This document shows positions 9,055 to 17,107 of a stretch of DNA of 64,000 bases, in pieces (within the stretch, counting starts at the first letter, position 1; each line of letters opens with the position of its first letter). The position numbers and the translations under genes are program-made. The notes under the pieces are model-generated. The model was not told where the DNA came from, searched no databases, and saw nothing but the letters and a program-made list of their open reading frames with translations. Source of the stretch: Sulfurovum sp. (GTDB taxonomy: Bacteria; Campylobacterota; Campylobacteria; Campylobacterales; Sulfurovaceae). Where the stretch lies: positions 1-64,000 of the forward strand of contig JADGDL010000005.1 of the NCBI GenBank assembly GCA_016744875.1, given 5' to 3'.

Positions 9055-10140
9055 CTATGAGGAAAGTTCTATCAGTACTTCTTTGACATCATCGTAGGTC
9101 TTACTTTGGCAGAGGATCTCTATCTTTTTATCGGGTATCTCTTCAACAACAAGGATGATGGAGAGATCATACGGTGTGACCCCTAGTTGTGTACGTATTT
9201 CAATCTCTTTAGAAAAAGAAGGGGGAGAAAAAATAAGTTCTGTTACACTTTTATAGTCTGTATCTGCTAAATGATTATAATGCGAAAGTGTGATGAAACG
9301 TACTTCATCACGGTTCATGTGATGTACTTCTCCAAGACTATACTCTATTTTGCCTCTGCTATACTCTCCTTTGAGTGTAGAATAGGGTAAAAAGTGGGCA
9401 GGAACTATCTCTTTTCTGACACGCAAAAGTCCGGAACTTAAACGCCAATTTAAAAAACGTTGTTTGATGATCTTATGGGGTATGCTTTTTTCTTCGAGCT
9501 TCCATCGTTTTTCATACATTTCTATACGTTCTTCTATGGATTCTGGTTGTATCTGTCCTGAAATAGGTACAAAAAGTTCATCTGCAAGCTTGTTTTGTTG
9601 GTCTCTTTGTATGTTCAGTGCATAGAGGCATCCACAGTAGTCTTGACGGTAAAGTGCATCTTCTTTGGCTAAGATATTTTGTTCTTGTGTGCCAGAGGCT
9701 TTTCTGTAATCTGGAGCTATAAATTCCAAGCCTAAATTTTCACCTAGCGCATCTCCAGCAACTTTAAGTTGTTCAAGTGACTTTTTAGGGCTTGTAAGTA
9801 GGGTAGAAGTGTACGTCGTTTCTCCAAGCTCTTTTGCTTTTTGTGCAGAGACTTCAAAACGTCTGTCAAAACAGATACCACAGCGCGCACCTTTTTCAGG
9901 CTCATCTTCAAAACCTTTAACAAGTGAGAGCCACTTTTCAACATCATATTCACCTTCTATGAGTTCTATACCAAGCATGTTACAACTTCTTTGAACATCA
10001 AGTAAGCGTAAGTAGTACTCAGAGTAAGGGTGAATGTTAGGGTCATAGAAAAAGCCTGTGAGTTTCTCTTCGGGGTACTCCGTTTGGAGTTTTTGCAAAA
10101 AATAATGACTGTCAACTGAACAACAGATATGCACTAACAT
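9055..10140 (-). CDS. queH: Epoxyqueuosine reductase QueH with C-terminal extension
   Basis: The first 190 residues match QueH (DUF208), which reduces epoxyqueuosine to queuosine in tRNA. It has an ICC pair at residues 6-7, CGICFDRR, and DYCGCLYAL, whose cysteines bind iron-sulfur and iron. Usual stand-alone QueH proteins are around 200 residues; this one is 361, with about 170 further residues of mixed alpha/beta character and no motif I recognise. It overlaps the end of lpxB by seven bases. The queuosine role is confident; the extension's role is unknown. Confidence 0.9.
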   Translation of the reverse strand: MLVHICCSVDSHYFLQKLQTEYPEEKLTGFFYDPNIHPYSEYYLRLLDVQRSCNMLGIELIEGEYDVEKWLSLVKGFEDEPEKGARCGICFDRRFEVSAQKAKELGETTYTSTLLTSPKKSLEQLKVAGDALGENLGLEFIAPDYRKASGTQEQNILAKEDALYRQDYCGCLYALNIQRDQQNKLADELFVPISGQIQPESIEERIEMYEKRWKLEEKSIPHKIIKQRFLNWRLSSGLLRVRKEIVPAHFLPYSTLKGEYSRGKIEYSLGEVHHMNRDEVRFITLSHYNHLADTDYKSVTELIFSPPSFSKEIEIRTQLGVTPYDLSIILVVEEIPDKKIEILCQSKTYDDVKEVLIELSS

Positions 10141-11183
10141 GAAGTATCCATTATGATGTCAGCAACATTTTTAGAACTACCATGACCTAGATACTCTTTT
10201 AACTCTTTGGCTTTGTCTGTAAATATTTTTCTATCTGTATTATGATACTCTTTAAGTAAATTCTCAACAGTCACTTCTTCCTGGAGTATTTCATTATGTA
10301 AGGTTGTTCCATTTGATTTAGTAAGTATGATATTTGCCAATCCCACTTGTGTAATACCAAGCAGCTTAGTGCCTATGAAAAAGTCTGCTTTTTTTGCGAT
10401 ATACGCTAAGGTAAAAGGCACACCGATCAGGGCGGCTTCCAATGTGGCTGTCCCTGAACATATAAACGCAAACTCACTGCGTCTGAGCGCTTCGTGCGTA
10501 TCCCTGAGTATTTCAAACTCTCTGTTACCTGGGTAAAGTTTTGCTATTTTATTTCTGCTAAATGAAGGTGGGATAACAAGCAGAGGTCTGATGTCATTAC
10601 CCAGTTTACGTCTAAGTTCCAAGAAGATAGGCATAAGACGGGAGATCTCAGACTTTCTTGACCCTGGCATAAAGGCAATGCAGTTTTTAGTTTCTGATTC
10701 CACCCTATGTACATCTATTTCATCAAGCAGAGGGTGACCAATATACTCTGCTTTTCCCTGTGGATAGTAGTCTACTTCAAAAGGTAGGATACCAAGGAGC
10801 CTGTCACAGTAGAGTTCTAATTTTTTAGCACGCTTTGGCCGTGATGCCCATATCTGAGGTAAAATATAATAGATGATCTCTTTGTCAGGATAGGCAGTTT
10901 TGAGTTTTTTTGCCAAAGGTAAGTTAAATGCAGAAGAGTCCATAAGCAGTATTTTATCTGCATCTTTTGCTAGTACTACCAGTTCATCCATGGCTTTATA
11001 TGCCCAGCGTATTTTTTTAATGGCATCCACTATACCCATGATAGCCATTTGGCTTATGTCATAAAGAGGTTCTCCTAATGACTTGTCAAAGATACCTATA
11101 AGCTCTACATCTGCTGTATGTTTGAGTACCTCTTTTAGATGGAGGTTTGATGAAGGTTCAAGAGCTGATACTAATAATTTCAT
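10134..11183 (-). CDS. lpxB: Lipid-A-disaccharide synthase LpxB
   Basis: The 349-residue GT-B glycosyltransferase makes the lipid A disaccharide from UDP-diacylglucosamine and lipid X. It begins LLVSALEPSSNLHLKEVLKH and carries the LpxB motifs FMPGSRKSEISRLMPIFLEL and CSGTATLEAALIGVPFTLAY. The length is a little short of E. coli LpxB but usual for Campylobacterota. It is followed by queH with an overlap, not by other lipid A genes; lpxA is about 2 kb further along on the same strand. Confidence 0.96.
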   Translation of the reverse strand: MKLLVSALEPSSNLHLKEVLKHTADVELIGIFDKSLGEPLYDISQMAIMGIVDAIKKIRWAYKAMDELVVLAKDADKILLMDSSAFNLPLAKKLKTAYPDKEIIYYILPQIWASRPKRAKKLELYCDRLLGILPFEVDYYPQGKAEYIGHPLLDEIDVHRVESETKNCIAFMPGSRKSEISRLMPIFLELRRKLGNDIRPLLVIPPSFSRNKIAKLYPGNREFEILRDTHEALRRSEFAFICSGTATLEAALIGVPFTLAYIAKKADFFIGTKLLGITQVGLANIILTKSNGTTLHNEILQEEVTVENLLKEYHNTDRKIFTDKAKELKEYLGHGSSKNVADIIMDTSC

Positions 11184-11225
11184 GAATATTTGATTCCTAT
11201 GCGTAATTGTTGTATTTTAGCATAA

Positions 11226-11708
11226 TTACTGTTGGTATTTTTTAGGATACTCGAAAAAGAGTTGTTTGCCTTGATGTGTAGCTATTTTATCTTCAAAAAC
11301 GATACCAACGATTCCTGCAGTAGGTATGTTGAAGATCGACTTGTCTGAGAGCATATCATTCAGTGCAGTTAACTCCGGGTTATGTCCTACAATCATCACA
11401 CTATCTACTTTTTGTAATGCCTCTTGTAGAAGGTCGAAAAGACTCATAGATGATGCTTCGTAGATACTTTCATCAAATTGAAGTTCTCCACCTAGTGTTA
11501 TATGGTAGTGTTTAGCAGTTTTTTTAGCACGTTTAGCAGGGCTAGACAGTATAAGCTCAGGTCGAATACCTTTTTCTTTAAGAAGATTTGCCATAAAAGG
11601 AGCATCTCTTTTACCTCGTGCATTGAGTGGACGTTCAAAGTCAGAGAGTGACATGTCTTTCCAACTGGATTTTGCATGACGTGCGATGTAGAGAGTTTTT
11701 TTAATCAT
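11226..11708 (-). CDS. sixA: SixA-type phosphohistidine phosphatase / histidine phosphatase family
   Basis: The protein starts with the phosphatase motif YIARHAKSSWKD (RHA in place of the commoner RHG, as in SixA). It has the second catalytic histidine in VGHNPEL and the substrate region ILSSPAKRAKKTA. SixA-like enzymes remove phosphate from histidine on phosphotransfer proteins. I chose the ATG at 11708, which overlaps the TGA of the upstream antiporter gene as ATGA; a start 12 bases further upstream is possible. Substrate is not known. Confidence 0.85.
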   Translation of the reverse strand: MIKKTLYIARHAKSSWKDMSLSDFERPLNARGKRDAPFMANLLKEKGIRPELILSSPAKRAKKTAKHYHITLGGELQFDESIYEASSMSLFDLLQEALQKVDSVMIVGHNPELTALNDMLSDKSIFNIPTAGIVGIVFEDKIATHQGKQLFFEYPKKYQQ

Positions 11709-13084
11709 AGTGTTACCCATCCAACAATTAAAAATGCCAAAGAAGCTAAAGTACCACCAATAAGTGCATAAGGCAATTGCGTCCTCACATGTTCCACATG
11801 ATCACAGCCTGCTGCCATAGAGGAGATGATGGTAGTGTCTGAGATAGGAGAAGCATGATCTCCAAAGATCCCTCCGCTTATAACAGCTGCTATGATCAGT
11901 GGAATATGTAAGTCCATTGTAGCTCCCAAAGCCAAACCTATGGGCATCATAATGGAGAAGGTTCCCCAGCTTGTTCCTGTGGAAAATGCTGTGATACTTG
12001 CCACTAAAAAGATGAGTAGCGGCATAAGAATAGGGGAGATATTTCCATCTAAGATGTGTGCCAGGTATTTGGCTGTGCCAAGGTCACCGATCACCTTACC
12101 TATAAGCAGTGCAAAGAGCATTATCATACCTACGGGTATCATATCTCCTATGCCCTCATAGAACCCTTTAAAGTACTTTTTGTGAGAGAGTGCTTTCGTA
12201 GGTACAAAATAGAGGTACATAAAGAATAATGTCACAATGACTGCGTAATAAACAGACGTTGAACCTGAACCTTTAAATATATCACCTTCTCCTGTAAAAT
12301 AAAGTCCTACAGGCACCATGAATACCATCACTAAAATAGGTAAGAGCATTTTATACGGGGTAGCTTTGATATCTAGTTTATCATCCGGCAAAATATAGCT
12401 TACAGGAGTAGCGTGTTTCATGGGACCTATATTGATATTGAAAATAATAACACTTAGTACAATGGCTAAAGTAAAGAGTGAATAAAAGTTGTAGGGTATA
12501 GATGCTATGAGTAGTGAGATACCATCTCCTGAGATCACTTGAGAGTCAATAGCAGTAACGATAAGTCCTAAAAGCAATGCACCCCAGGCATTCAGTGGAA
12601 TAAGTGAGCAGATAGGAGCTGAAGTAGAGTCACAAATATATGCTAGCTTCTCTCTGCTGACACCATTTTTATCGCACAAAGGTTTTGCCACAGTCCCTGC
12701 TACAAGTGCTGTTATTGAAGACTCTATGAAGATGATCACACCAACAATATAGGCAAGTAACATTGCACCAATAGGCGAGTCTATTTTCTTGGCTTTTTGG
12801 CTCAAATAGAGAACAAAACTATCAACTGCTCCACTCAATGTAAGTAATCTGATGATAGAACCGACCATGACCACAAATAGGAGCATTTTAGTAATCCACC
12901 CTTCTGAAAAAAGAGCAATGACACCATCAAAAAGAGCGATAAAAGCATCTATGGGGTTATAAGCATTGAGGACCAAAAAGCCTGCAAATATACCACTCAT
13001 GAGCGAAACGATCACATCTTTGGTTATAATAGCTAAAATGATTGTTAGTAGCGGTATCGCTATTGATAATATTCCATATTCCAT
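11705..13084 (-). CDS. NhaC-family Na+/H+ antiporter
   Basis: The 459-residue protein is almost wholly hydrophobic, with about 11 membrane segments. It has GGIFGDHASPISDTTIISS, the signature of the NhaC/ArsB-like transporter branch, and an earlier ICDSTSAPICSLIPLNAWGA segment of the internal repeat. It probably exchanges Na+ for protons, though related proteins carry amino or organic acids. Its start is only 17 bases from the divergent L,D-transpeptidase gene, and a TATAAT lies exactly seven bases before the ATG, suggesting a leaderless transcript. Confidence 0.88.
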   Translation of the reverse strand: MEYGILSIAIPLLTIILAIITKDVIVSLMSGIFAGFLVLNAYNPIDAFIALFDGVIALFSEGWITKMLLFVVMVGSIIRLLTLSGAVDSFVLYLSQKAKKIDSPIGAMLLAYIVGVIIFIESSITALVAGTVAKPLCDKNGVSREKLAYICDSTSAPICSLIPLNAWGALLLGLIVTAIDSQVISGDGISLLIASIPYNFYSLFTLAIVLSVIIFNINIGPMKHATPVSYILPDDKLDIKATPYKMLLPILVMVFMVPVGLYFTGEGDIFKGSGSTSVYYAVIVTLFFMYLYFVPTKALSHKKYFKGFYEGIGDMIPVGMIMLFALLIGKVIGDLGTAKYLAHILDGNISPILMPLLIFLVASITAFSTGTSWGTFSIMMPIGLALGATMDLHIPLIIAAVISGGIFGDHASPISDTTIISSMAAGCDHVEHVRTQLPYALIGGTLASLAFLIVGWVTL

Positions 13085-13091
13085 AAAGAAG

Positions 13092-13097
13092 ATTATA
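13092..13097 (-). promoter_or_regulatory. Predicted -10 element for a leaderless antiporter transcript
   Basis: On the minus strand TATAAT is followed by seven bases and then the antiporter ATG at 13084. With standard spacing the first transcribed base would be the A of the start codon. No good -35 hexamer is visible at 17 bases upstream, and the whole element lies in the 17-base gap between divergent genes. Confidence 0.45.
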
Positions 13098-13101
13098 CCA
13101 C

Positions 13102-13806
13102 ATGAAGATATTACTTACACTCTGTTTATCACTCTTTTTACTACAGGCCCAAGATATACCAAATACGAAACAAATTATAGTTGTAACAACTGAAAGTTGG
13201 TCACTACCAAATGGAGTATTACAACGGTATGAAAAAACAGATAAGAAGTGGCAAAAAGTAGGTAGATCTATAGAGATCAAGTTGGGGCGTAATGGATTAG
13301 GATGGGGAATAGGTCTACACACAACACCTAATGATGCTAATTACATTAAAAAAGAAGGTGATGGTAAAGCACCTGCAGGAATATTTTCTCTTAAACAAGC
13401 GTTTGGATATGAGCCTTTTGATGTGAAATATCCTTATGCAGTTTACAAAGAAACAGACCATTGTGTGGATGATGTCAATTCAAAACTTTATAATAAAATA
13501 GTTGACAGTAAGAACGTGACTATAGACTATAAAAGTAAAGAGCATATGAAATTTCCCAAAGACTATTACAAGTACGGCATCGTAGTAAACCATAATCATA
13601 TAGATGAGGTGGGTGCCAAAAGAGGTGCAGGATCATGTATATTTATACACATTAAAAAAGTGCCTACTGCAGGGTGTACCGTGATGAATGAGAGTGAGAT
13701 GAAAGAGATCATAGAGTGGTTAGATGTTAAAAGCAATCCACTACTCATTCAAGGCACGAAAGATATTTTAAATGATCTTTTGAAACATATAAAAGTATCT
13801 ATCTGA
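13102..13806 (+). CDS. Secreted L,D-transpeptidase family protein
   Basis: A short signal peptide (KILLTLCLSLFLLQAQ) is followed by a YkuD-type catalytic domain. The active-site motif is visible as IHIKKVPTAGCTVM, with His183 and nucleophile Cys192. The family forms or edits 3-3 peptidoglycan crosslinks, or, in Campylobacterota, acts as a peptidoglycan peptidase that sets cell shape; the sequence alone does not decide. The APAGIFSLKQAFGY segment is also typical. It is followed 35 bases later by galE on the same strand. Confidence 0.88.
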   Translation: MKILLTLCLSLFLLQAQDIPNTKQIIVVTTESWSLPNGVLQRYEKTDKKWQKVGRSIEIKLGRNGLGWGIGLHTTPNDANYIKKEGDGKAPAGIFSLKQAFGYEPFDVKYPYAVYKETDHCVDDVNSKLYNKIVDSKNVTIDYKSKEHMKFPKDYYKYGIVVNHNHIDEVGAKRGAGSCIFIHIKKVPTAGCTVMNESEMKEIIEWLDVKSNPLLIQGTKDILNDLLKHIKVSI

Positions 13807-13841
13807 TATAATTTCAACTATTGATACAGGGGAGAAATAAG

Positions 13842-14849
13842 GTGAAGGTTCTAGTTACAGGTGGTGCGGGTTATATAGGTTCACATACGGCTATATTACT
13901 TATAGAAGCAGGGTATGAAGTAGTTGTTTTCGATAATTTTTCCAATGCTTCAAAAGAGAGCATATCGAGGGTTGAAAAGATCACTCAAACGTCCATTGAA
14001 GTCATAGAAGGTGATATCCGAAACCGCAGTGACCTTGAAAAAGTATTTCAGACCCATACCATAGATACTGTCATACACTTTGCAGGACTGAAAGCAGTCG
14101 GAGAATCAGTTGAACAGCCTTTACGCTATTATGATAATAACGTAAACGGTACAGCAGTTTTATGTGAAGTGATGGCAAAATATGGATGTAAGTCTATTGT
14201 CTTTTCTTCTTCAGCAACTGTGTATGGCGACCCTCATCAAAATCCTATTACCGAAGACTTCCCTACATCTGCTACAAATCCTTATGGAAGAACAAAACTT
14301 TTTGTAGAAGAGATGTTAAGAGATCTGAATATTTCGGATAATGAATGGAAAATAGTGTTACTTCGTTACTTTAATCCAGTGGGTGCACATGCTTCAGGTA
14401 CTATAGGTGAAGATCCTAACGGTATACCCAATAATCTAATGCCATTCATCGCACAAACAGCTGTGGGTAAAAGAGATTCTCTATCAATCTTTGGCGGTGA
14501 CTATGATACACATGATGGTACAGGTGTACGTGATTACATTCATGTTGTTGACCTTGCTGCTGGACATGTGAAAGCACTTGGACATATGCAGGATTTTCAT
14601 GAAGTAATGACGATCAATCTTGGTACAGGGAAAGGTTATTCAGTACTTGATATGGTAAAAGCCTTTGAAAAGGCAACTGGGCAAACTGTACCGTATAAAA
14701 TTGTTTCTAGAAGAGCAGGGGACATTGCAACATGTTATGCAGATCCTGCTTATGCAAAAGAAGTTTTAGGATGGGAAGCTGTACGAAGTATAGAGCAGAT
14801 GTGTGAAGACAGCTGGAGATGGCAGTCTAATAATCCAGAGGGCTATTAA
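13842..14849 (+). CDS. galE: UDP-glucose 4-epimerase
   Basis: This extended short-chain dehydrogenase begins VKVLVTGGAGYIGSHTA (NAD-binding Rossmann motif) and has SSSATVYGDP with the catalytic Ser/Thr and YGRTK with the Tyr-Lys pair. It converts UDP-glucose to UDP-galactose for LPS or capsule. I chose the GTG at 13842 because GGGGAG lies about eight bases upstream and it gives the normal GalE N-terminus; a TTG at 13821 would add seven atypical residues. The stop overlaps by four bases with the stop of the convergent membrane-protein gene. Confidence 0.95.
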   Translation: MKVLVTGGAGYIGSHTAILLIEAGYEVVVFDNFSNASKESISRVEKITQTSIEVIEGDIRNRSDLEKVFQTHTIDTVIHFAGLKAVGESVEQPLRYYDNNVNGTAVLCEVMAKYGCKSIVFSSSATVYGDPHQNPITEDFPTSATNPYGRTKLFVEEMLRDLNISDNEWKIVLLRYFNPVGAHASGTIGEDPNGIPNNLMPFIAQTAVGKRDSLSIFGGDYDTHDGTGVRDYIHVVDLAAGHVKALGHMQDFHEVMTINLGTGKGYSVLDMVKAFEKATGQTVPYKIVSRRAGDIATCYADPAYAKEVLGWEAVRSIEQMCEDSWRWQSNNPEGY

Positions 14850-16156
14850 GGCTTATCTTCTCTAGCCTTACCTGCATTATCTGCTAGAATTGAGAGTACA
14901 AAACTTGCAACTACAAAGCCTAAGAAGAGAAAAAAACCAACTTGAAGTGAGGTACCGTTGGTTGTGATAATATTGATGGGATCACTTATCTCTTCTAATT
15001 TTTCTAATTCATTGCTTACTACACCATCAAGTCCAAGATATGACATAAATATAGAGACGACCATTACATCGGCCATTGACCACTTTGTCGAACGAAGCGC
15101 AAAGAAACGTGTGACAGGATTATTGCCTATGACATTTTTACTATAGTAGTATAGTGTGGTCGAGAGCAGTTTGAGTGTTGGGAAAATAATACTGAATGTG
15201 GTAAGGAGTACCCCTACAAATATCATTTTGAATTCATCTTCTTCCATAAGTAACAGGACAAGGTCATAGATACTTTTACTTTGGTAGAAAAGTATTTGGT
15301 CTGTAAATATAACCTGTTTATCAAGTATCAAAAAGTGGAGTTTAGATATTTTTGCCTCTATATCCAACATTGGCAACATAAGACCAGGTATTAGTAGTGT
15401 AACACTCGTGACAGAAAGAAGGATTAATGACGCGGACTTGAGTAATGTACCTTGAAGTACGATAAATATTATAAGCAGTACAGAAAGTCCTAAAATCAGT
15501 ATAGTATCTTCATCGATCTTATTGTTCAATTCTTCTATCTCACGGTCAAGCTTTGAACTACATGCAGCATAATCTTTTGTCTCATAGCGTTCGAGAATGG
15601 CGTCAAATTGAGCCATATTTACAGGCTGCATGACATTATTTGCTGTAAATTGCTGTAGTTTCTCTTTAAGTACGGTTTTGAGTATGGCCTGATTGTCAGG
15701 TTTTTCAAGTTCATCTATGACTTTGTCAGTAAATTCAGGTACTCTGCTTCTTAAGTGTTTAAAGTCTACAAGTGAGTCTGTGACCATTTGTTTGGTAGAC
15801 CCGACAATGGAGTCAAAAAAGCCTCTTTTTTTATTTTTCTTACGAACTTCTTTTTCCGCTTCTACGATAAGTGCATCCAGAATGGCCTCAACATAGGTTT
15901 TGATCTCTAATCTACTGCTTTTTGTAAACTCAAACTCATCTATTTTTTGTTCAACAATGACTGAGATTTTATCTGTCCATACTTTGGAGTTAAAGAGTCC
16001 GTACTGTACTGAATGCAGATGGGCATAGTCACTTTTTTGTGCTTTTACAATAGTGCCGTTTTCTATAAGATGTGTCACTTTATAAATAATAGTTGAGAGT
16101 AAAATAACACTTACAATGATCAATAGTTTTTGAATATGATTACGAATGAATTCCAT
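14846..16156 (-). CDS. Large membrane protein with PqiA-like C-terminal domain
   Basis: The 436-residue protein has one N-terminal membrane segment (residues 10-28), then about 170 charged, helical residues likely outside the membrane, then four or more membrane segments. The segment STKWSMADVMVVSIFMSYLG matches the WSMxDVF signature of PqiA, a membrane partner of MCE lipid-transport proteins. No zinc ribbon like those of the two pqiA genes near 57 kb is present. The long extracytoplasmic insert is not part of canonical PqiA. It is convergent with galE. A role in envelope lipid or stress handling is inference. Confidence 0.6.
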   Translation of the reverse strand: MEFIRNHIQKLLIIVSVILLSTIIYKVTHLIENGTIVKAQKSDYAHLHSVQYGLFNSKVWTDKISVIVEQKIDEFEFTKSSRLEIKTYVEAILDALIVEAEKEVRKKNKKRGFFDSIVGSTKQMVTDSLVDFKHLRSRVPEFTDKVIDELEKPDNQAILKTVLKEKLQQFTANNVMQPVNMAQFDAILERYETKDYAACSSKLDREIEELNNKIDEDTILILGLSVLLIIFIVLQGTLLKSASLILLSVTSVTLLIPGLMLPMLDIEAKISKLHFLILDKQVIFTDQILFYQSKSIYDLVLLLMEEDEFKMIFVGVLLTTFSIIFPTLKLLSTTLYYYSKNVIGNNPVTRFFALRSTKWSMADVMVVSIFMSYLGLDGVVSNELEKLEEISDPINIITTNGTSLQVGFFLFLGFVVASFVLSILADNAGKAREDKP

Positions 16157-16282
16157 GCCGGATATTTTCCTATATTTGTATCTGCAAGTAGTATAGCCAA
16201 ATTAGAGTAAAAGATTGAGAAGAAAGCTATTTCTAATACAATGTAATCATGTTATACTTTCGATTATGTAAGAGGAAATAGA

Positions 16283-17020
16283 ATGATAGAACTTATACTT
16301 GTAGGTGTTTTTATCGGTACCATGGCAGGTTTTTTTGGTATTGGCGGGGGGATGATCCTCGTACCTATATTGTTAGTCCTTGGTTATGATATAAAAGTTG
16401 CTATCGGTATCTCTATCATACAAATGGTCTTTTCTTCTATATTTGGTTCTTACCTCAATCACAAAAAAGGTTCACTGATCATAGGTGAGGGTGTTTTTGT
16501 GGGTTTAGGTGGTTTTGTCGGTGGATATATCGGCGGTTATGTCACACATTATGTCTCTGATACTGTTTTACAAGGTCTTTTCTTCTCCATACTTCTTTTT
16601 GCTCTTTTCAGACTCTTCTTTTCTCAAAATCATGAGGATGACACCCAAACTAAATCACTCAGTAGAGCACTTTTGTTTAGTATAGGTATCGGGATTGGTA
16701 TATTTTCCATTACATTGGGGATCGGCGGGTCTATTATTTTAACACCGCTTTTGGTCGGATTACTACATTACCCGCTCAAAAAAGCAGTCAGTGCCGGATT
16801 ATTTTTTGTTGTATTTTCTTCTATCGCAGGAATGATGAGCCGTTTAAGTACCGGGACCATTGATTTTAGTAATGGACTGATCGTGGCGATTGCTTCACTT
16901 TTGGGTGTCGCTTTGGGTATTTGGCTTAAAGACCATGTAAACTCAAAAAATCATAAAATGGCATTGATGTTACTTTATATATTTGCCCTTGTAATGCTTG
17001 TAAAAAAGATTTGGTTTTAA
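16283..17020 (+). CDS. TSUP-family (TauE/SafE) membrane transporter
   Basis: The 245-residue protein has about eight membrane segments arranged as two repeats. Each repeat starts with a glycine-rich motif: GTMAGFFGIGGGMILVPILL near the N-terminus and GIFSITLGIGGSIILTPLLV in the second half. This is the TauE/SafE pattern, linked to export or uptake of sulfite, sulfoacetate and other sulfur compounds. A sulfur-oxidising lifestyle would suit such a gene, but substrate is not readable. It stands alone between a convergent gene and uvrA. Confidence 0.88.
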   Translation: MIELILVGVFIGTMAGFFGIGGGMILVPILLVLGYDIKVAIGISIIQMVFSSIFGSYLNHKKGSLIIGEGVFVGLGGFVGGYIGGYVTHYVSDTVLQGLFFSILLFALFRLFFSQNHEDDTQTKSLSRALLFSIGIGIGIFSITLGIGGSIILTPLLVGLLHYPLKKAVSAGLFFVVFSSIAGMMSRLSTGTIDFSNGLIVAIASLLGVALGIWLKDHVNSKNHKMALMLLYIFALVMLVKKIWF

Positions 17021-17053
17021 TTTTAGAGGTACCCTTTAGAGATAACTTTATGG

Positions 17054-17066
17054 GTATCAATGATAC
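17054..17066. promoter_or_regulatory. Inverted repeat in the uvrA promoter region
   Basis: GTATCA-A-TGATAC is a perfect six-base inverted repeat around one base, 42 bases before the uvrA ATG. A TAAAAT candidate -10 lies just downstream at 17074-17079, so the repeat would overlap the -35/spacer region. No known LexA box is matched. It may be an operator or chance. Confidence 0.3.
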
Positions 17067-17107
17067 TTTGTTGTAAAATATCGAATATTTAACAGAATGA
17101 GAGAACA

